The position numbers and the translations under genes are program-made. The notes beneath the pieces were generated by a model. It had not been told where the DNA came from and did not search any database. It saw nothing but the letters and a program-made list of their open reading frames with translations. This document shows positions 45,220 to 58,376 of a stretch of DNA of 64,000 nt, piece by piece (the first letter of the stretch is position 1; each line of letters begins with the position of its first letter). The stretch is from Ambrosia x helenae (taxonomy: Eukaryota > Streptophyta > Magnoliopsida > Asterales > Asteraceae). Location: positions 20,506 through 84,505 of the forward strand of contig JAUTDX010002131.1 in the NCBI GenBank assembly GCA_030844895.1. The letters run 5' to 3'.

Positions 45220-46628
45220 ATCTACACTGGAGGAAGAAATTTGAATGAATGGATGAATAATGAATATGGATGGAGGACAAGTATTGGTTGGTATATAAAG
45301 GTTACGTGAAAGCAAATTACTCTGTTGTTGTTTTTGTTGTTATATATGGCATTGTTTTATGGTGGAGTAATATGATTTGATTAGGTTTGTGTTTGAATCA
45401 ATTGATTTTTATTATTATTATTATTATTTTATTGTAATTGCTCCGATTAGATTCATAAGGGTTTAAATTTTAACGGGAAACTGATACAGTTAACTAACGT
45501 ATGCCGTTAATTGATTGGTTAAACGTGCACCTTGTTACTTATTTTGGGTGTTTTTTTTATTTTTTATTTAAATTCTGTTTTTATAAGGACTAAAAAAATT
45601 TAAAATATAAAGTTGTAGAAATTGGATATTCGGAAAATCGTAGAAAAGTCTAGACAGATTTCATTATTATTATTTTCGATTGGAAATGATGGGTGGTCCA
45701 ATCCACCAATATTGATGTTTACTGATTTCATCCATTTCGTTTTGTTAAATATTTGTTTGAATTCAAAATTTAAATTAAAAAAAATGTAAGTGGAAATTTG
45801 ATGCTTGTATAACTAGAATATTACTAATAAAATAAAGATGTTTCTATGTGCTTATAAAAGTGTTTATTTGTCCTTAAAATAAGATCAAAAAGCAACTAGA
45901 CATTTCTTTTTGGATACAAACGCGCCTAAAGTGCTTAAAGAGAAATTAAAATGTTACCTCTTATTGCAATTCTTTTCTTTTTTCAAATGATATTGATGAG
46001 TGTATTTTTCAAAAGTTTTAGTGGTGTTAAAATCATTTTTCATTTATATAAACTCAAAAAATGGTTTCGGTAGAATAAAACCTTTGGTTTTAAATTATTT
46101 TCATAGGTATATTAATTAATTCCGGTGACATATAAACCATGTTTCATTTAAAAAAGAGAATAAAACTTTTATATTTATATGATTTTAAAATGTCAATGTC
46201 ATGTTATCGCTTCGTGTTCTGGAGAACCATACATACTATAAATATTTATATGATTTTAAAATGAAGGAAATTTATACAAATGGGAAATAAACAAATCATT
46301 GTCACGTTGTGTGGATCAAAAAATTATTTCCGATCATGTTCCATGTCACATGCAACTTTGTTGGCTTCTTGAAGGTTGGCTTCATGCTTCTACCACAAGC
46401 AATAACCACTAATTTAATTATTACATCTAATATAAGTATGTGTATATCAAAGATTTTCGTATAAAGCACACATGAAGATTTTCTTAACTAAATAAGACCA
46501 TGCAATACCCAGAAGGGATCATGCAAGTTGAGTGTATATAATATATATACCAACCATGGAAGATAGGATAATGCAATTATGAAAGTTTGAGGATAATTCT
46601 AAGCCAAAATTAGAGAAAACAATATTTA
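45220..46628. other. Upstream region of ICME and AT-rich spacer
   Basis: The ICME promoter should lie in the first few hundred bases; a TATATAAAG (minus strand CTTTATATA) occurs at 45292-45300, about 75 bases upstream of the ATG and plausible as a TATA box. The rest is AT-rich with no gene or clear repeat recognised. Confidence 0.45.
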
Positions 46629-46912
46629 GGGGCTATTTGGTTGATTAAGTGCTGAATCATTAAGAAGTCTGAATGGTTAAGTGCTAAATCATTAAGTGAT
46701 GTTTTGTTGGACCTCTAAATGGTTAGTCTTCTTGTCCCACATTGATAGAGGAAGTAAAAACGGATTCATTCGGTGCTTAATGATTCAACAACATCCCAAG
46801 TCTTAATTTAATGGTATTCAGATGCTGAAACAAACACGCTGAATGAGCTGAATGTTGAATCATTCAGCGCTGAATGATTCATAGCCTCGTTAAGAACCTT
46901 ACCAAACAGCCC
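46629..46912 (+). mobile_element. MITE family A, copy 3
   Basis: It starts GGGGCTATTTGGTTGATTAAG and ends CTTACCAAACAGCCC, with the core TTCAGCGCTGAATGATTCA. It is collinear with the copy at 954-1256 and inverted relative to 8962-9222. It lies in the intergenic space between ICME and PERK. Confidence 0.75.
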
Positions 46913-47400
46913 ATTAGTATATTTAAAACTGTAACTTTCACCTTTAGGTTTAAAAGGCTTACAAAGTAACATTTACCTTTATATTTTCTTGCAAAAAAAC
47001 AACCTTCATAACAAACTGAGGTGGTTTTTACCATTATGAGGCATTTTTGTCTTTTTACATGCTAATTTATTAATATGTTTTATTATTCTTTATAAAGTGA
47101 AATACATCCTTTTTAAACCTTCAAAGATATTTTGAGAATTATTAACAAAAGATTCTTAAATTGTAAGAACATTGATAACAAAATTTACATGGAAAACTTG
47201 TCACAACTCACAAGACTTCCCATAAAGAATGACCAAGATGGCAACCACCATGCTAAACTCGTCAGATTTTATATACACTGATAGTGTAAAAAATCACACA
47301 AAACAACCTTAAATCACGTATCTCGATTCTAGCATGTAACTTAGTTAAGCCGGCAGTGGATAATAAAACAATATCGTTATAAAAAATATATTATGTTTGT
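46913..47400. other. PERK 3' flank
   Basis: AT-rich region downstream of the PERK stop codon (minus strand). It should contain the PERK 3' UTR; no distinct element is seen. Confidence 0.4.
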
Positions 47401-50400
47401 TCAACTCCTCCAGCTGGTCTGAGAATTATTGTAAAATTCAGAACTGTAGTCTTGGCTACCAAACGCCATCCTTTGAAACAATCTAATCTGTGCAGAGTGT
47501 TCTCTCGAATCAAATATTTCACTTTGTCCTGGTTTCATCCCATTTGACAAATCTGTTGTGAATTCAACAATCGAGTCTAGAGCTCTCACCACCTGCATGA
47601 ATCATTTCAACGTTTTGGTCATTTTGCGCAAAAAGTAATAACTGACAGTCGTGTTCAATGAAACAATAGTGGAATGATTATTACCTGGCTCATCCGTGGT
47701 CGTTTTGGGGCTAAGTGGCGAATGCAGGCTGCAGCTGCTTCGATCATCCGAAACATTTCTACCTGCACATAGTTCTTTCCCAACCTTGGATCTACCAATT
47801 CTTCAAAATCCTCGTTTTCAAGTGCCTGATTGAGTAAAGGCCGGGCCTGAGAGTACATGACGATCAACAATGAATTTAAGTCTAAGAAAAACAATTTCTG
47901 TAAATTTGATTAGTTCATAATAAGCTATTAAACCTACCCATTCAACCAGGCTCTCATCACCAAGGGGTTGAGATGCATCAACAGGCTTACGGCCAGTGAT
48001 GAGCTCTAAAACCACTACCCCGAATGAGAAAACATCTGACTTTTCAGTCAGCTTCCCGCTTGAAGCATACTCAGGAGCCATATATCTGAGCAAATCACAA
48101 AAATGTCATTTTGACAGATGTATAAAAGAATTAAACAGATGGAAGAACAAGATGAGCCCGCTCAACCAAAAGTATGACATGCAGTATCATGTATGAGACT
48201 AATTTATACATCTTGTTACTAATCTTAGCATTAAGGTGCAACATCTGTAATTCTTTGGATGAAGTTTATTTGTAATTTTATTTTTAGTCGGTGCTTCTTT
48301 TAATGGCACTAAGTTCATGTAAACAATCCTTTTCAGCCAAGCCAGGGCTCAGGCCTATATCAGCCACCAGGAATCAATATGTAGACAAGCTGCACCAAGA
48401 TTAACGCTAATATGAACCTAGCCCAAGCTTAAGTTGTGCAAGCTTGGGAAGCCAAAGAAAAGACCTGATCCGAATTAACTTTTCACAAGCCAACCAAGCT
48501 CAGCTGCTCAGGATTAGCTCAATTCACATACAACAGTAACAGCCAAATTCTACTTCAATATTTTTCAACAATCTCGCAACAGTATCAAAAGGGTCATGTT
48601 CCTATTTTAGTAAGATCTAGGTTTTCAGAAGAAAAGAAAAAAAATGCACGAGACACTAGTCCAAGATATAGTAAGTTTAACTAAATGGAAATACTGACTT
48701 ACCCAAAGGTGCCCATGACACGAGTTGTGACATGTGTATTTGAATCCATTGCTAACTTTGCAAGCCCAAAATCCGCCACCTGCCAATTGATGTCATAACT
48801 TTTAAATGCGATTATCAACTTTTTTGACAATATCACTTGGTTTTCTTGAAGAAATGCAACAAGAACACTACAACTTGCTAGAATGGATGATTTTAACACA
48901 AACTGAAGAAATCAAAATGTAAATGTAATCTATGTGCTTGGCAATTTCTTTCCAAGACTACTCATTCTTGTAAACAGTAACGTTCTTTACTTCTTTTTTT
49001 ACACAAACACCAACAATTTTGTTTGCAACGAAAAACCAAGCAAATTGATTCAAACAGTTAATTACTTGTCTTATGGAACAAAGAGACAGGCTTAAGGGTG
49101 CTAAATACAACCACTAAATCACGTTGAGAAGTGTTAGATACCTGGGCATCAAAGTTGTCATCCAATAAAATGTTTGATGATTTAATGTCCCTGTGAATGA
49201 TCCGTGGATGACCTGATATGAAATAGTAACATTTAAGTTAGAGATTTCTTTATAAAAGAAGGAAATCTTGAGAATCTGAACTTACAATCTTCATGCAAGT
49301 AAGCTAAACCACGAGCTGCACCAGCGGCAACTCTAATTCGGGTGGCCCAGTCCATAACCGGCCTGCCTTCACCTACAAAGGGATTAAAAAAAATTCATAT
49401 AAAAAGGTTTAAAAATTGCCAAAACATTACCCCAAATGAACAAAAAGATCCAAAACACACCATGAAGATGGTAATGAAGGGTATCATTTGGGACATATTG
49501 ATAAACAAGTAATCTTTGATGCTCAGAGATGCAATAACCAACAAGAGAAACTAAATGCCGATGATGGACTCGACTAATAATCTCAACTTCAGCTCTGAAC
49601 TCACGTTCTCCTTGACTGCCACCAATTTTCAGTTGTTTAACAGCAACTTCTCTCCCATCTGCTAACAACCCCTTGTAAACACACCCAAACCCACCTTCAC
49701 CTAAAAGATTGCTTCCTGAAAAACCATCTGTAGCTTCGGCTAATTCTTCATAGCTGAACCATGCCCGTGAGTTTCCCACACCACCATGGTCTGGTGAGTA
49801 CATGGATTTACTTAATGATGGGCTCCCGGCTAGCGGGTGAGTTGATGGTTGGGACCTCAGAAATTGGGAATCTGTAGACCACACAAAGTTAGGAAATTAA
49901 ATAACCAACTACCAACAATAAAGGCACATCAAATATATAATGTGGTTGAGTTATAATAATAATAATGAGGTGGTTTAATAGATTACCTGATTTTTGGGAG
50001 GAAGCAGATGGTGAAGGCATAATGAAGTTAACGTTAGGGCGTCGATTTCGTCTATTTTGCTTGCGTTTGAACCACACAGCCATCAGGAGGAGAGAGATCG
50101 TGACAAACCCGACAACAAGGCTGATTGCTACTACACCGCCTGTGTTTGGTCCACCGGGGGACCCGCCGGATGTACCGTTTTCTCTACCGCTTGTACTAGT
50201 GTTGGTTGCTCGTGCAGTTGGTTTTTCGGTAGGTGAAGGGGGCAACTGTAAACTAGGGGTTGTGGGGATAGATGAATTGGTAGGGGTTGGTAAGGGAGGT
50301 GATGATGTTGAAGATGGTGGGGTAATGGAGGTGTTTGAGGGGGGAACAGGTGAAGGCGTTTGGTGCTGATTCGGTGGAGGGTTTTCGGGTGGGTCTGCTG

Positions 50401-51049
50401 ATCGTGAAGGGGGAGAGGCGGCAGACGCTGGTGGGGATGGAATGCTTTCTGGAGGTGGTGGAGAAGGAGAAAGTGATTGAGGAGGAGTGGGGTCAGGTGG
50501 GGTTGGAGACGGTGGAGAAGCGGTTGGGTCAGGGTCTGGTGGAGGAGGGGAATCACCCGATGGTGGCGGTGGAGACAAAACTGGAGCAGCTGGGGGAGGG
50601 GCAACAACAGGAGGTGGTAATGGTGGAGGAGTGTTTGCAGATGGTGCTGCAGGCGGTAATGGGGGAGGCGTGTCAGGTAATACTGGTGGTGGTGGTGGTG
50701 GTGATGCATCTGGTGGAAGTGGTGGTGATGCATCTGGCAATGGTGGTGGCGGCGATGCATCTGGTAGTGGCGGTGGTGGCGATGCATCTGGCAATGGCGG
50801 TGAGGGCGATGCATCTGGTAATGGTGGTGGCGAAGATAATGCATCTGTTGGCGGTGGTGACAATGCAACAGGTGGCGGTGAGTCAACGATTGGTACTGGA
50901 GGCAATTGAAGAGGTGGAGGTGAATCTGAAGGGGTAGCAGGGGGCGGTGGAGTTACAGTCGCCTGATCGGGCAGAGTCGTAGGGGGGACCGAAGAAGCAG
51001 GAGGAATCGATGAAGGTGAAGAAACCGGAGAAGGCGAAGTTGAAGCCAT
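47401..51049 (-). CDS. Proline-rich receptor-like protein kinase (PERK family)
   Basis: Eight exons close in frame (high to low): 49987-51049, 49461-49871, 49286-49372, 49142-49212, 48703-48779, 47938-48085, 47685-47846 and 47401-47592, giving 736 residues. The outer region (about 1-300) is almost wholly Pro/Ser/Thr with SPPPP-like motifs and a repeated PPLPDASP block; one membrane helix (GGVVAISLVVGFVTISLLLM, about 305-330) follows, then the kinase: [58 protein letters not shown]. All catalytic motifs are intact, so it should be an active Ser/Thr kinase. PERKs sit in the plasma membrane and are thought to sense the cell wall. No cleavable signal peptide is visible after MASTSPSP, which is normal for this family. 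It belongs to the PERK8-13 group by layout; the exact orthologue is not assigned. Confidence 0.95.
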
Positions 51050-51855
51050 CTAAACAGGACTTAACTTCTAATGTCAATAAATTCCTTAATACTATTACCC
51101 TAAAATCCCATCACTAATGTGAAAATGTAGAGCAGTAAACACCAATCCTTAGTCTCAATAATCTTCACTAATGTGAAGATTATTAATATCTTCACTCCTT
51201 AACAAGATCTTCCAACATATATTATATACACTATAAGTAGACACCCAGTACAAAACAAAAATCAAGATTTGAGGACAATCAACCAAATTATTAATATCAA
51301 TAACCTAAATTCCTAATCTTTCAACAAACGCACAGTACAGAAATTCAAGATCTTGACAACAACACCAAGAAATAAATCTATAATAATGTAATCTTAAAAT
51401 CCACAAAATTAAGATTCAAAATGCAAATGCAGCATGAAATAAAGTAAGTAGGGGTAAAAGAGAGGCTAACAAAAAGGTATAATTTACTGAATCTTGGCCA
51501 TACAAGCAGAGTCACGGACTGAAACGTTGATAATGGAAGTGGGTTTTTTTTTGTTTTTGATATTATGTGGATGTTGGGTATAGAGAAAAGAAATGGTGGG
51601 GTTGGAGTAGGGCCAAGATTTGTGTAGGGGTAACGTGGGTGCGACTCTAAACAAGTGTGTGTGTGGGTGGGTGTGTTCACATCATTGATACAGAGATCGT
51701 GTATTGAAAGTCAAAACAAAACATAATGAAGCCCATGTTGTATTGTGGTCTCTGCCATAGTGTCATGTGTGACCGAATTAAGCCATTGGGATTACATTTT
51801 TCATAGATTGTTACTTTATGCCTTATGGACATCAATTATATATTTATTTTAGCTA
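51050..51855 (-). promoter_or_regulatory. Upstream region of PERK
   Basis: The region contains AT-rich sequence with repeated TAATGTGAA..AATCTTCACTAATGTGAAGATTA text, including an inverted repeat AATCTTCAC/GTGAAGATT at about 51160-51183. A leader intron is possible: on the minus strand a likely UTR exon with CT-rich sequence lies near 51480-51560. No TATA box is assigned with confidence. Confidence 0.4.
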
Positions 51856-52440
51856 ACGAGGTTGTAAAAATCGCGATTAATCACCTATAATAGTTAGTAC
51901 TCACTTTACTGATTAATTTTGGGTTAATCACTCAATTAATCGGTGTCGTGATTAATCACCGATTAGTTGGACCAAATTGGTCCTAGTCGGACCTAAAAAC
52001 TCAAAATCATGTCAAAAATAGATTCGAATGTGTTAAAATTGGAGCAAATTGATCAAATAAAACAAATTCTTACCTCAAAATCGGATGATAATCCATGATT
52101 TAGAAGCAAAATCAATAAACTCTATGAACTAGTTGCGTCTGATGGTTTCGTATGATGAAAGAAGGAATTGGGAGGAAAAAACGGGATATGTGAACGATGG
52201 AGGTGATTAGGGTTATTTAAGTTTAGTAGTTTTAATATTTAACCCCCTTTCATATTTACTACTTTATATTTGGCCCCTAAACTTCTAAATTATACATATA
52301 ATGTATAAAATTAGCATTATATATGTATAAATTTGGAAATATGTATATATATATATATATAAATATATAAATCTAATCTGATTAATCCAGATTAATCCCT
52401 AATCGGTACCCCACCGACCGACTAGCGCCTAATGAGTTCT
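51856..52440. mobile_element. Possible MITE or degenerate DNA element with GATTAATC repeats
   Basis: Both ends carry AATCG/GATTAATC phrases in inverted or direct form (AAATCGCGATTAATCACC on the left, GATTAATCCAGATTAATCCC then CCGACTAGCGCC on the right). The layout resembles a non-autonomous DNA transposon with weak inverted ends. A (TA)n run lies at 52338-52352. No coding sequence. Boundaries are approximate. Confidence 0.35.
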
Positions 52441-52607
52441 CCAACACTGCTAGCTAATATAAAATACTATACTAAAAAATTGTTGATTTTTGTTTTTGTT
52501 AGTATATTTTGTCTTAAGTTTTGTCTTAAGTATTAGATACATAATTTAGTTGCGAGCATGGTATGCCCAAGTGAAAGTTGTATATAGTGTTGTGTTGGTT
52601 ATATAGT

Positions 52608-53278
52608 ATGTTCGATGTAATTAAAAGTCGAAGTCAACGTAACCCGACCCGGTACGATCTGAAGAGTTACACGTTGGTACACGAATCAGACAAGTTCACG
52701 TGTAGGTGGATTATTATTTGTGAAATAATAATATTTTAGACCTGAGGGACTTAATATTAATTAGATTAATATTAAGGAATATTATAGTAATATACACAGG
52801 TGCTTAGTGTAAGATTGTTTTTATAAAAAGAGGGTTAAGGAGCAAACCCTAATCATACTTTTATAACAAAATCACAAACCCCTTGCCTCCTCTTCAAAAA
52901 CCTTCGGCCGAAACCAAGCAAATGTTGTTCGACCACCACCATTGTCGCCTTCCTCTTGCAAGTGTTGTTCCTGCTTGGCTTGTGCTCGGTTGTGAATTCC
53001 TACTAGCGAGGATTCGTTGTAACCCGCGTGTTACAATTCCGATGTAGTTGTCAAAGGTTGATTACTAAACCCCTTATGGTTGTTTATTATTTATTTGTTT
53101 ATACGCGTTTAACTGAGATCCTGATTGGGAATATTTTGTTAATTGGATTAATAAAATTAATTATTATTACATATATATAAATCGCATATATATAAGTATA
53201 AATATTCGGTTTTTTTAATAATAATATAAACCGTTTCCGTTTCGTATACGATACCATGGTTCCGAAAATGTAGTAGCA
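52608..53278 (+). repeat. Candidate solo LTR
   Basis: The segment starts (A)TGTTCGATGTAATTAAAAG and ends GAAAATGTAGTAGCA, and is flanked by TATAGT on both sides (52602-52607 and 53279-53284). It contains a TATAAAAAGAGGG box at about 52821, followed by a leader-like stretch, as an LTR promoter would. No internal retroelement domains lie next to it. The six-base flank and the extra A before TG make the assignment tentative. Confidence 0.5.
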
Positions 53279-53284
53279 TATAGT

Positions 53285-53960
53285 GTAGTACGCACCTTCT
53301 GGATGGATTCTAACTTGGGGTTAAAAAGAGGTTTTATGACATTTTGGGAGAGACATTGCTATCACCTAGCTAATATTGTTCAAATTTTATACGTAATTTA
53401 AAGTATTGATTGGTTAATTAAGTTCAGTTAGACAAAATCTAAATAATTTCAATGGTTTTATGACTTCGTGTGATTCACAAAACGGATTAATTCATTTATG
53501 TGCATATGAATCAATGACGGGGACATTCCTAGGTATGTAACCGGTCAGTCAAATTTGCTTTTGAAAAACATTTAACACTTTAGGATAAAAAGAATAAAGG
53601 AAAAGTCATATATTCAATCTATCAATATAATAATTGAGGTCACTTGGGTTGAATCAAGGCCTTAGAGAGGGTTTGAGGTATCCAACAACTAATATGGAGC
53701 TCCAAATTATGACTATAAAAACCTTTTTTTTTTCATTCTCCATATCAAAACTCTCATATTCTTCCTAATTCATAACAAATCTTTCAATCTTTCTTCTTCA
53801 CCTTGCATCATTTGTTGATTATCCACAACCGATTAAAGGTAAACATCCAAACTACTCTTCTAATGTTGATTCCTATTATTATTTTGACTTTTTTATTGTT
53901 AACATTATTAAGAACAAATCAAACCGAATGAAATTTCTTATTCTTTTACGTGAAAATCAT
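53285..53960. other. Intergenic, no gene seen
   Basis: AT-rich spacer. A CT-rich stretch at about 53740-53810 followed by GTAAACATC at 53837 could be a leader exon and donor of something, but no coding sequence follows. Confidence 0.35.
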
Positions 53961-54430
53961 TCTTCTTAAACACATGTTCTAATGAAACGGATTTGTGATA
54001 AATGGATTTGTGATAAACGGATTTGTGATAAACACATATTCAATCAGATTTATTATAAAGTGATAACAAAGATACTATCAATTCCTATTGTTATTTTTTT
54101 TATTCTTTTTAAGATTTCCTAATCTAATAACCATTTGAAATCAGTCTGGTGTTTATCACATGTTCTAATGAAACGGATTTTTGATAAACAAAATATTCAA
54201 TCGAATTTGTGATAAAGGGATAACAAAGATACTATCGATTCCTATTGTTACTTTTTTTTATTCTTTTTAATATTTCATAATCTAATTACCATTTGAAATC
54301 ATTCTTGTGTTTATCACATGTTATAATGAAATGGATTTGTGATGAATGTATTTGTGATAAACACATATTCAATCGGGTTTGTGATAAAGGAATAATAAGG
54401 ATTGCGCTCAATCAGATTTATGTTAATTTT
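53961..54430. repeat. Three tandem copies of a 160-185-base unit
   Basis: The unit begins CACATGTTCTAATGAAACGG at about 53970, 54157 and 54317. It contains GATTTGTGATAAA repeats, TATTCAATC, then CTATTGTTA(C/T)TTTTTTTATTC. Copies are diverged by small indels. The repeats are non-coding. Confidence 0.75.
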
Positions 54431-54639
54431 ATTATTGTCATCACGGTTTTTTAGACATAAATTGAATCGGATTTACTATTCGATCGGATTTAGTAATGCT
54501 ATGTTTTAACATTTGAAAAATAGGATTTGATCCGAAGACACAAACGCTATTATGTGTTATTATAATGGTTCTCAATTCTTCAAGGTATTGCATGACCCTT
54601 CGGCAACAGTTTGGTATATTTGTTATTTTCATGTACATA

Positions 54640-56750
54640 TGCCTATTTAATTTTCAAAAATGATTCTTTATTTTTTAATGTTGTTTTTTAACGTGTCAAT
54701 TCAGAATGTGCTGAAGGCCATGAACAAATTTATGTTGTCTAAAAACATATACAACAGGAACGTTACAGTTAATCACATTTATTTATATTACTGTTTTTTG
54801 AAATTATGTTTAATATTATTGTAATATTAGACCGAATTTAATATCATTAATTCTGAATTATTGTTATTTATTTACATTAATAATAATTGACCGAATTTAA
54901 TGTCATTTAATCTGAAATTTGAATTTGGATTATTGTTATTTATTTACATTAATAATAATTGACTGAATTTAATGTTATTTATTACTATCTTTTAATAATT
55001 GACCAAATTAATATTAATATTAATATGAATTTCAGTTTACCATAATAAGCCTCATTTATTTTTTATTATGAATGATTGATTATTAGTCAATTTAACATTT
55101 ATTTATGAACGAAATAACTCTCATTTATTTTTAATATTACGATTTTAGTTTTACTATTCGTAAAAATAGTATTGTTGACCGAATATATTACTAATACTAA
55201 TTGACATTAATAATAATTGACCGAATTGAAATGTTATTTATTGTGTTTAAAACCATCTTTATGAATTATTATTGGTCTTGCCTACAATTAATAAAATTAT
55301 TTTATTTTTTAATGTTATCTACTAGAGTTTTAATGACATTAATAATAATTGACCAAATTTAGTGTTATATGTTACGATTTTTAAGCTCATTTATTTATTA
55401 TTGACCGAATTAAATTACGAATATACTACTAATACTAAAACTAATATTACGAATTATTATTGGTCTTGCCTGCAATTAATAGAATTTATTCATTTTTTAA
55501 TGTTATTCAGTATGAGTTTTAATGACATTAATAATAATTGACCGAATTTAGTGTTATATATTACGATTTTTAAGCTCATTTATTTATTACTAATACTAAT
55601 ATTACGATTTTTAATTTTAATCTGATTTATTTATTATTGACCGAATTAATTTACGAATATATTACTAATACTAATACTAATATTACATTTTTTTAATTTT
55701 AATCTAATTTATTTATTATTGACCGAATTAAATTATGAATATATTACTAATACTAAAACTAATATTACGATTTTTAATTTTAATCTCATTTATATCTTAT
55801 TGACCGAATTAAAAATTTCTATTACTATTTTTACGAATATATTAGTAATTACTAATACTAATACTAATATTACGATTTTAGTTTGCTTCCATTAGAAGAT
55901 TATTTTCATCAGGCTGTTTGTTACAAAGGTTCCACCACAAGAAGTAATTGATTTTCAAATTAAAATTATGATTTTTTATGTTTGTAATGTAATTTATTTG
56001 AATTATTGATTACGATTTTGAGTTTATTTATTAAGATTTATAATCCCATTTATTTATATTACTATGTTTACGAATTATGATTAGTCTTGATTGCAATTAA
56101 TAAGATTTATTCATTTTTACTATTATTTATTAATATGTTTAATATTATTTACTGACATTAATAATAATTGACAGAATTTAATGTTATTTATTAAAATTAT
56201 TAATCTCATTTATTTATATTACGTTTTTCGAATTTATGTTTAATAAGATTTAATTATTTTTAATGTATTTTTAGTATGTTAGAATTAATGTTATTTATTG
56301 ACATTAATAATAATTGACCGAGTTGAATGTTATTTATTATGATTTTTTAATCTCATTTATTTATATTAATATTACTACAAAATTATGTTTAATATATCTT
56401 TATGAAATTATGTTTAATATTATTTATATTATTATTCATTCAAATTATTATCGGTCTTGCCTGCAATTAATGGGATTTATTTATTTTTAATGATATTTAT
56501 TATGAGTTTTAATGACATTAATAATAGTTGACCGAATTTAATGTTATATATTACGATTTCTAAGCTCATTTATTTATTATTGACCGAATTAATTTACGAA
56601 TATATTACAAATACTAATACTAATATTACGAGTTTTAATTTTAATCTGATTTATTTATTATTGACCGAATTAAATTATGAATATATTACTAATACTAAAC
56701 TTTACTTAAACTGTTATATGTAGTTTGCAGTTGTCAAATTAAATTTTACT
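54640..56750. repeat. AT-rich repeat field with ATTAATAATAATTGACCGAA words
   Basis: Over about 2.1 kb the phrases GACATTAATAATAATTGACC, GAATTTAATGTTATTTATTA, TTAATCTCATTTATTTAT and ATATTACTAATACTAATA recur many times in varying order. Local units of roughly 100-190 bases can be seen (for example 55200-55400 against 55440-55580). It looks like an old, scrambled satellite or expansion inside a transposon. G and C are very scarce and there is no gene. Confidence 0.8.
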
Positions 56751-56943
56751 TACTCGATATATCCATCATTTCGTTACATTAAACTGTTATATGACATTTT
56801 GCATTTAACATCAAAATTCATACATATTGCATTATCAAACATTTAGTAACCAAAACAAATTGCATAATACAATTCTTATTTTCCTACTTTTTTTTCATTT
56901 TACTTTCGGGTGAACTGTGGGTCCCCACGGGACTCTAACCTAG
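56700..56943 (+). mobile_element. Helitron 3' end
   Basis: The hairpin GTCCCCACGGGAC followed by TCTAACCTAG ends at 56943 before T, fitting the hairpin + CTRR + T rule. The element would extend leftwards and may include the AT-rich repeat field, but the 5' end is not identified; the start given is nominal. Confidence 0.45.
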
Positions 56944-58150
56944 TTATTTCATAAAATTGTTCTATTGATATGGTGTCAAATGTAAGATTGTGAGTTCAAA
57001 TACTTTTCGGTAAAAGATGAAACTAAGGATGCTGAAAAATTGATGTTAAAAAAAAATTTATTCCATAAGGTTTTCCATATTTACCTAAAATTTATAAATA
57101 CACTTGTAAAGTAATTAAATTATTTATTAGAAACATATATTATTATCAGCCGAAATTCTTCTTGTTTTTATTCTAATGTTGACAAATTAAAAAATGTAAT
57201 ACTTTTGGACTGAGTAAAATATTAATAATAAATATGTTTATTCATTCTAAGGCACTTTTTCACGCGTTTGTTAAACTAATGCTAATAAACAATTCAAAAA
57301 CAAAAATTTGACTTGAAGTTTGATTATAAAATGTAATTGATTGAACAAATGAGCATGTTAGTTGGGATCTCCAGCTACAACTTGGGATCTTCACACTATG
57401 TTTTCACATATCTGTTTTCACTTGTTAAAATCTACATGACAAATTAAGCGTGTCATCTTCTTTTACATGCCAGCATGTTTGAGAAGCATGCATATATGCA
57501 TATTTATTCCCGTATGCAAAGATCCAACTCCAACTAGATGTGCTTTCTTGATTCCTTCCGTTTCCAACTACAAGTTCAGTCAATCCTGAAGCCCGCGAGG
57601 GTAATCAAAACATCTCAAACGCGTATGATTTAAATCCGTGGTTAAAGAGTATATATGCCCGGAGTCTCTTCTTTCGTCCCCAAATTAAAACCAGTTTGAC
57701 AAGAACAACGGTTTCATTAGAAAGTTACATGTATGGAAATGGTGATTGTTGTACACCCTCAAATCAAACTCCTCACATGTAGTCGTAGATGGAGAGAGTT
57801 TGCCATCCAACCTTAACCTTTAATTTGCTCAACCAAAAAAACTCTATAACGTGATTATTATCATTGAAATTATTACAATATATGTTATGTTGTACACACA
57901 ACTAATCGTAGTTGATATTTTCTATCTAATACACTCACAATGGAGTGCAAATCACCAAAGAGCTCGCCATGAACGAAATTTTGATATAAAAGAAAATGTG
58001 TGTGTGTGTGTGTGGGGGGTATCTGGTGCGATGTGGCAAACGAACTATGACTATCAACAGGGCAGTGATGGAAACAACTCAAACAAAGTGGTGTGGTAGT
58101 GGCTTCCCGATTGTTGAAACCCTTGATTGGCACTAACATTATCCTCAACA
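56944..58150. other. Intergenic, no gene seen
   Basis: AT-rich DNA with short open frames only. A (TG)n run lies at 57996-58012. Sequence from 58075 to 58155 continues at 63338 on the far side of the copia element, so this was one stretch before that insertion. Confidence 0.45.
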
Positions 58151-58155
58151 CTTTA

Positions 58156-58376
58156 TGAAGAATGTTATGGTTCAATTGATTGATTATTATTCCATTGAAC
58201 TATGAATATATACAAGATACATTCCCCATATTTTAGGGAAAAGATAGCTACAACATTAATCGTGTATTCTTGTCAACTCACATAGTCACACCTACCAGCA
58301 CAACAAGACGACTACCCCCGATAAATATTATCTATAATTACAATTCAAATATAATTCAGATATATAATCTATTACA
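58156..58376 (-). repeat. Copia 3' LTR
   Basis: On the minus strand it begins TGTAATAGATTATATATC and ends CCATAACATTCTTCA, 221 bases. It is preceded by the G-rich purine tract. It is the fuller of the two LTR copies. Confidence 0.85.

Noticed and set aside
50131..50937. Open frames of 140-250 codons on both strands over the PERK first exon
   Set aside because: They are shadows of the Pro-rich PERK coding sequence; the composition (His/Leu, Gly or Met/Val rich) follows from CCN repeats.
57885..58175. Minus-strand 96-codon open frame next to the copia LTR
   Set aside because: After removing the copia insertion the frame does not continue into any recognisable protein; it also crosses into the LTR.
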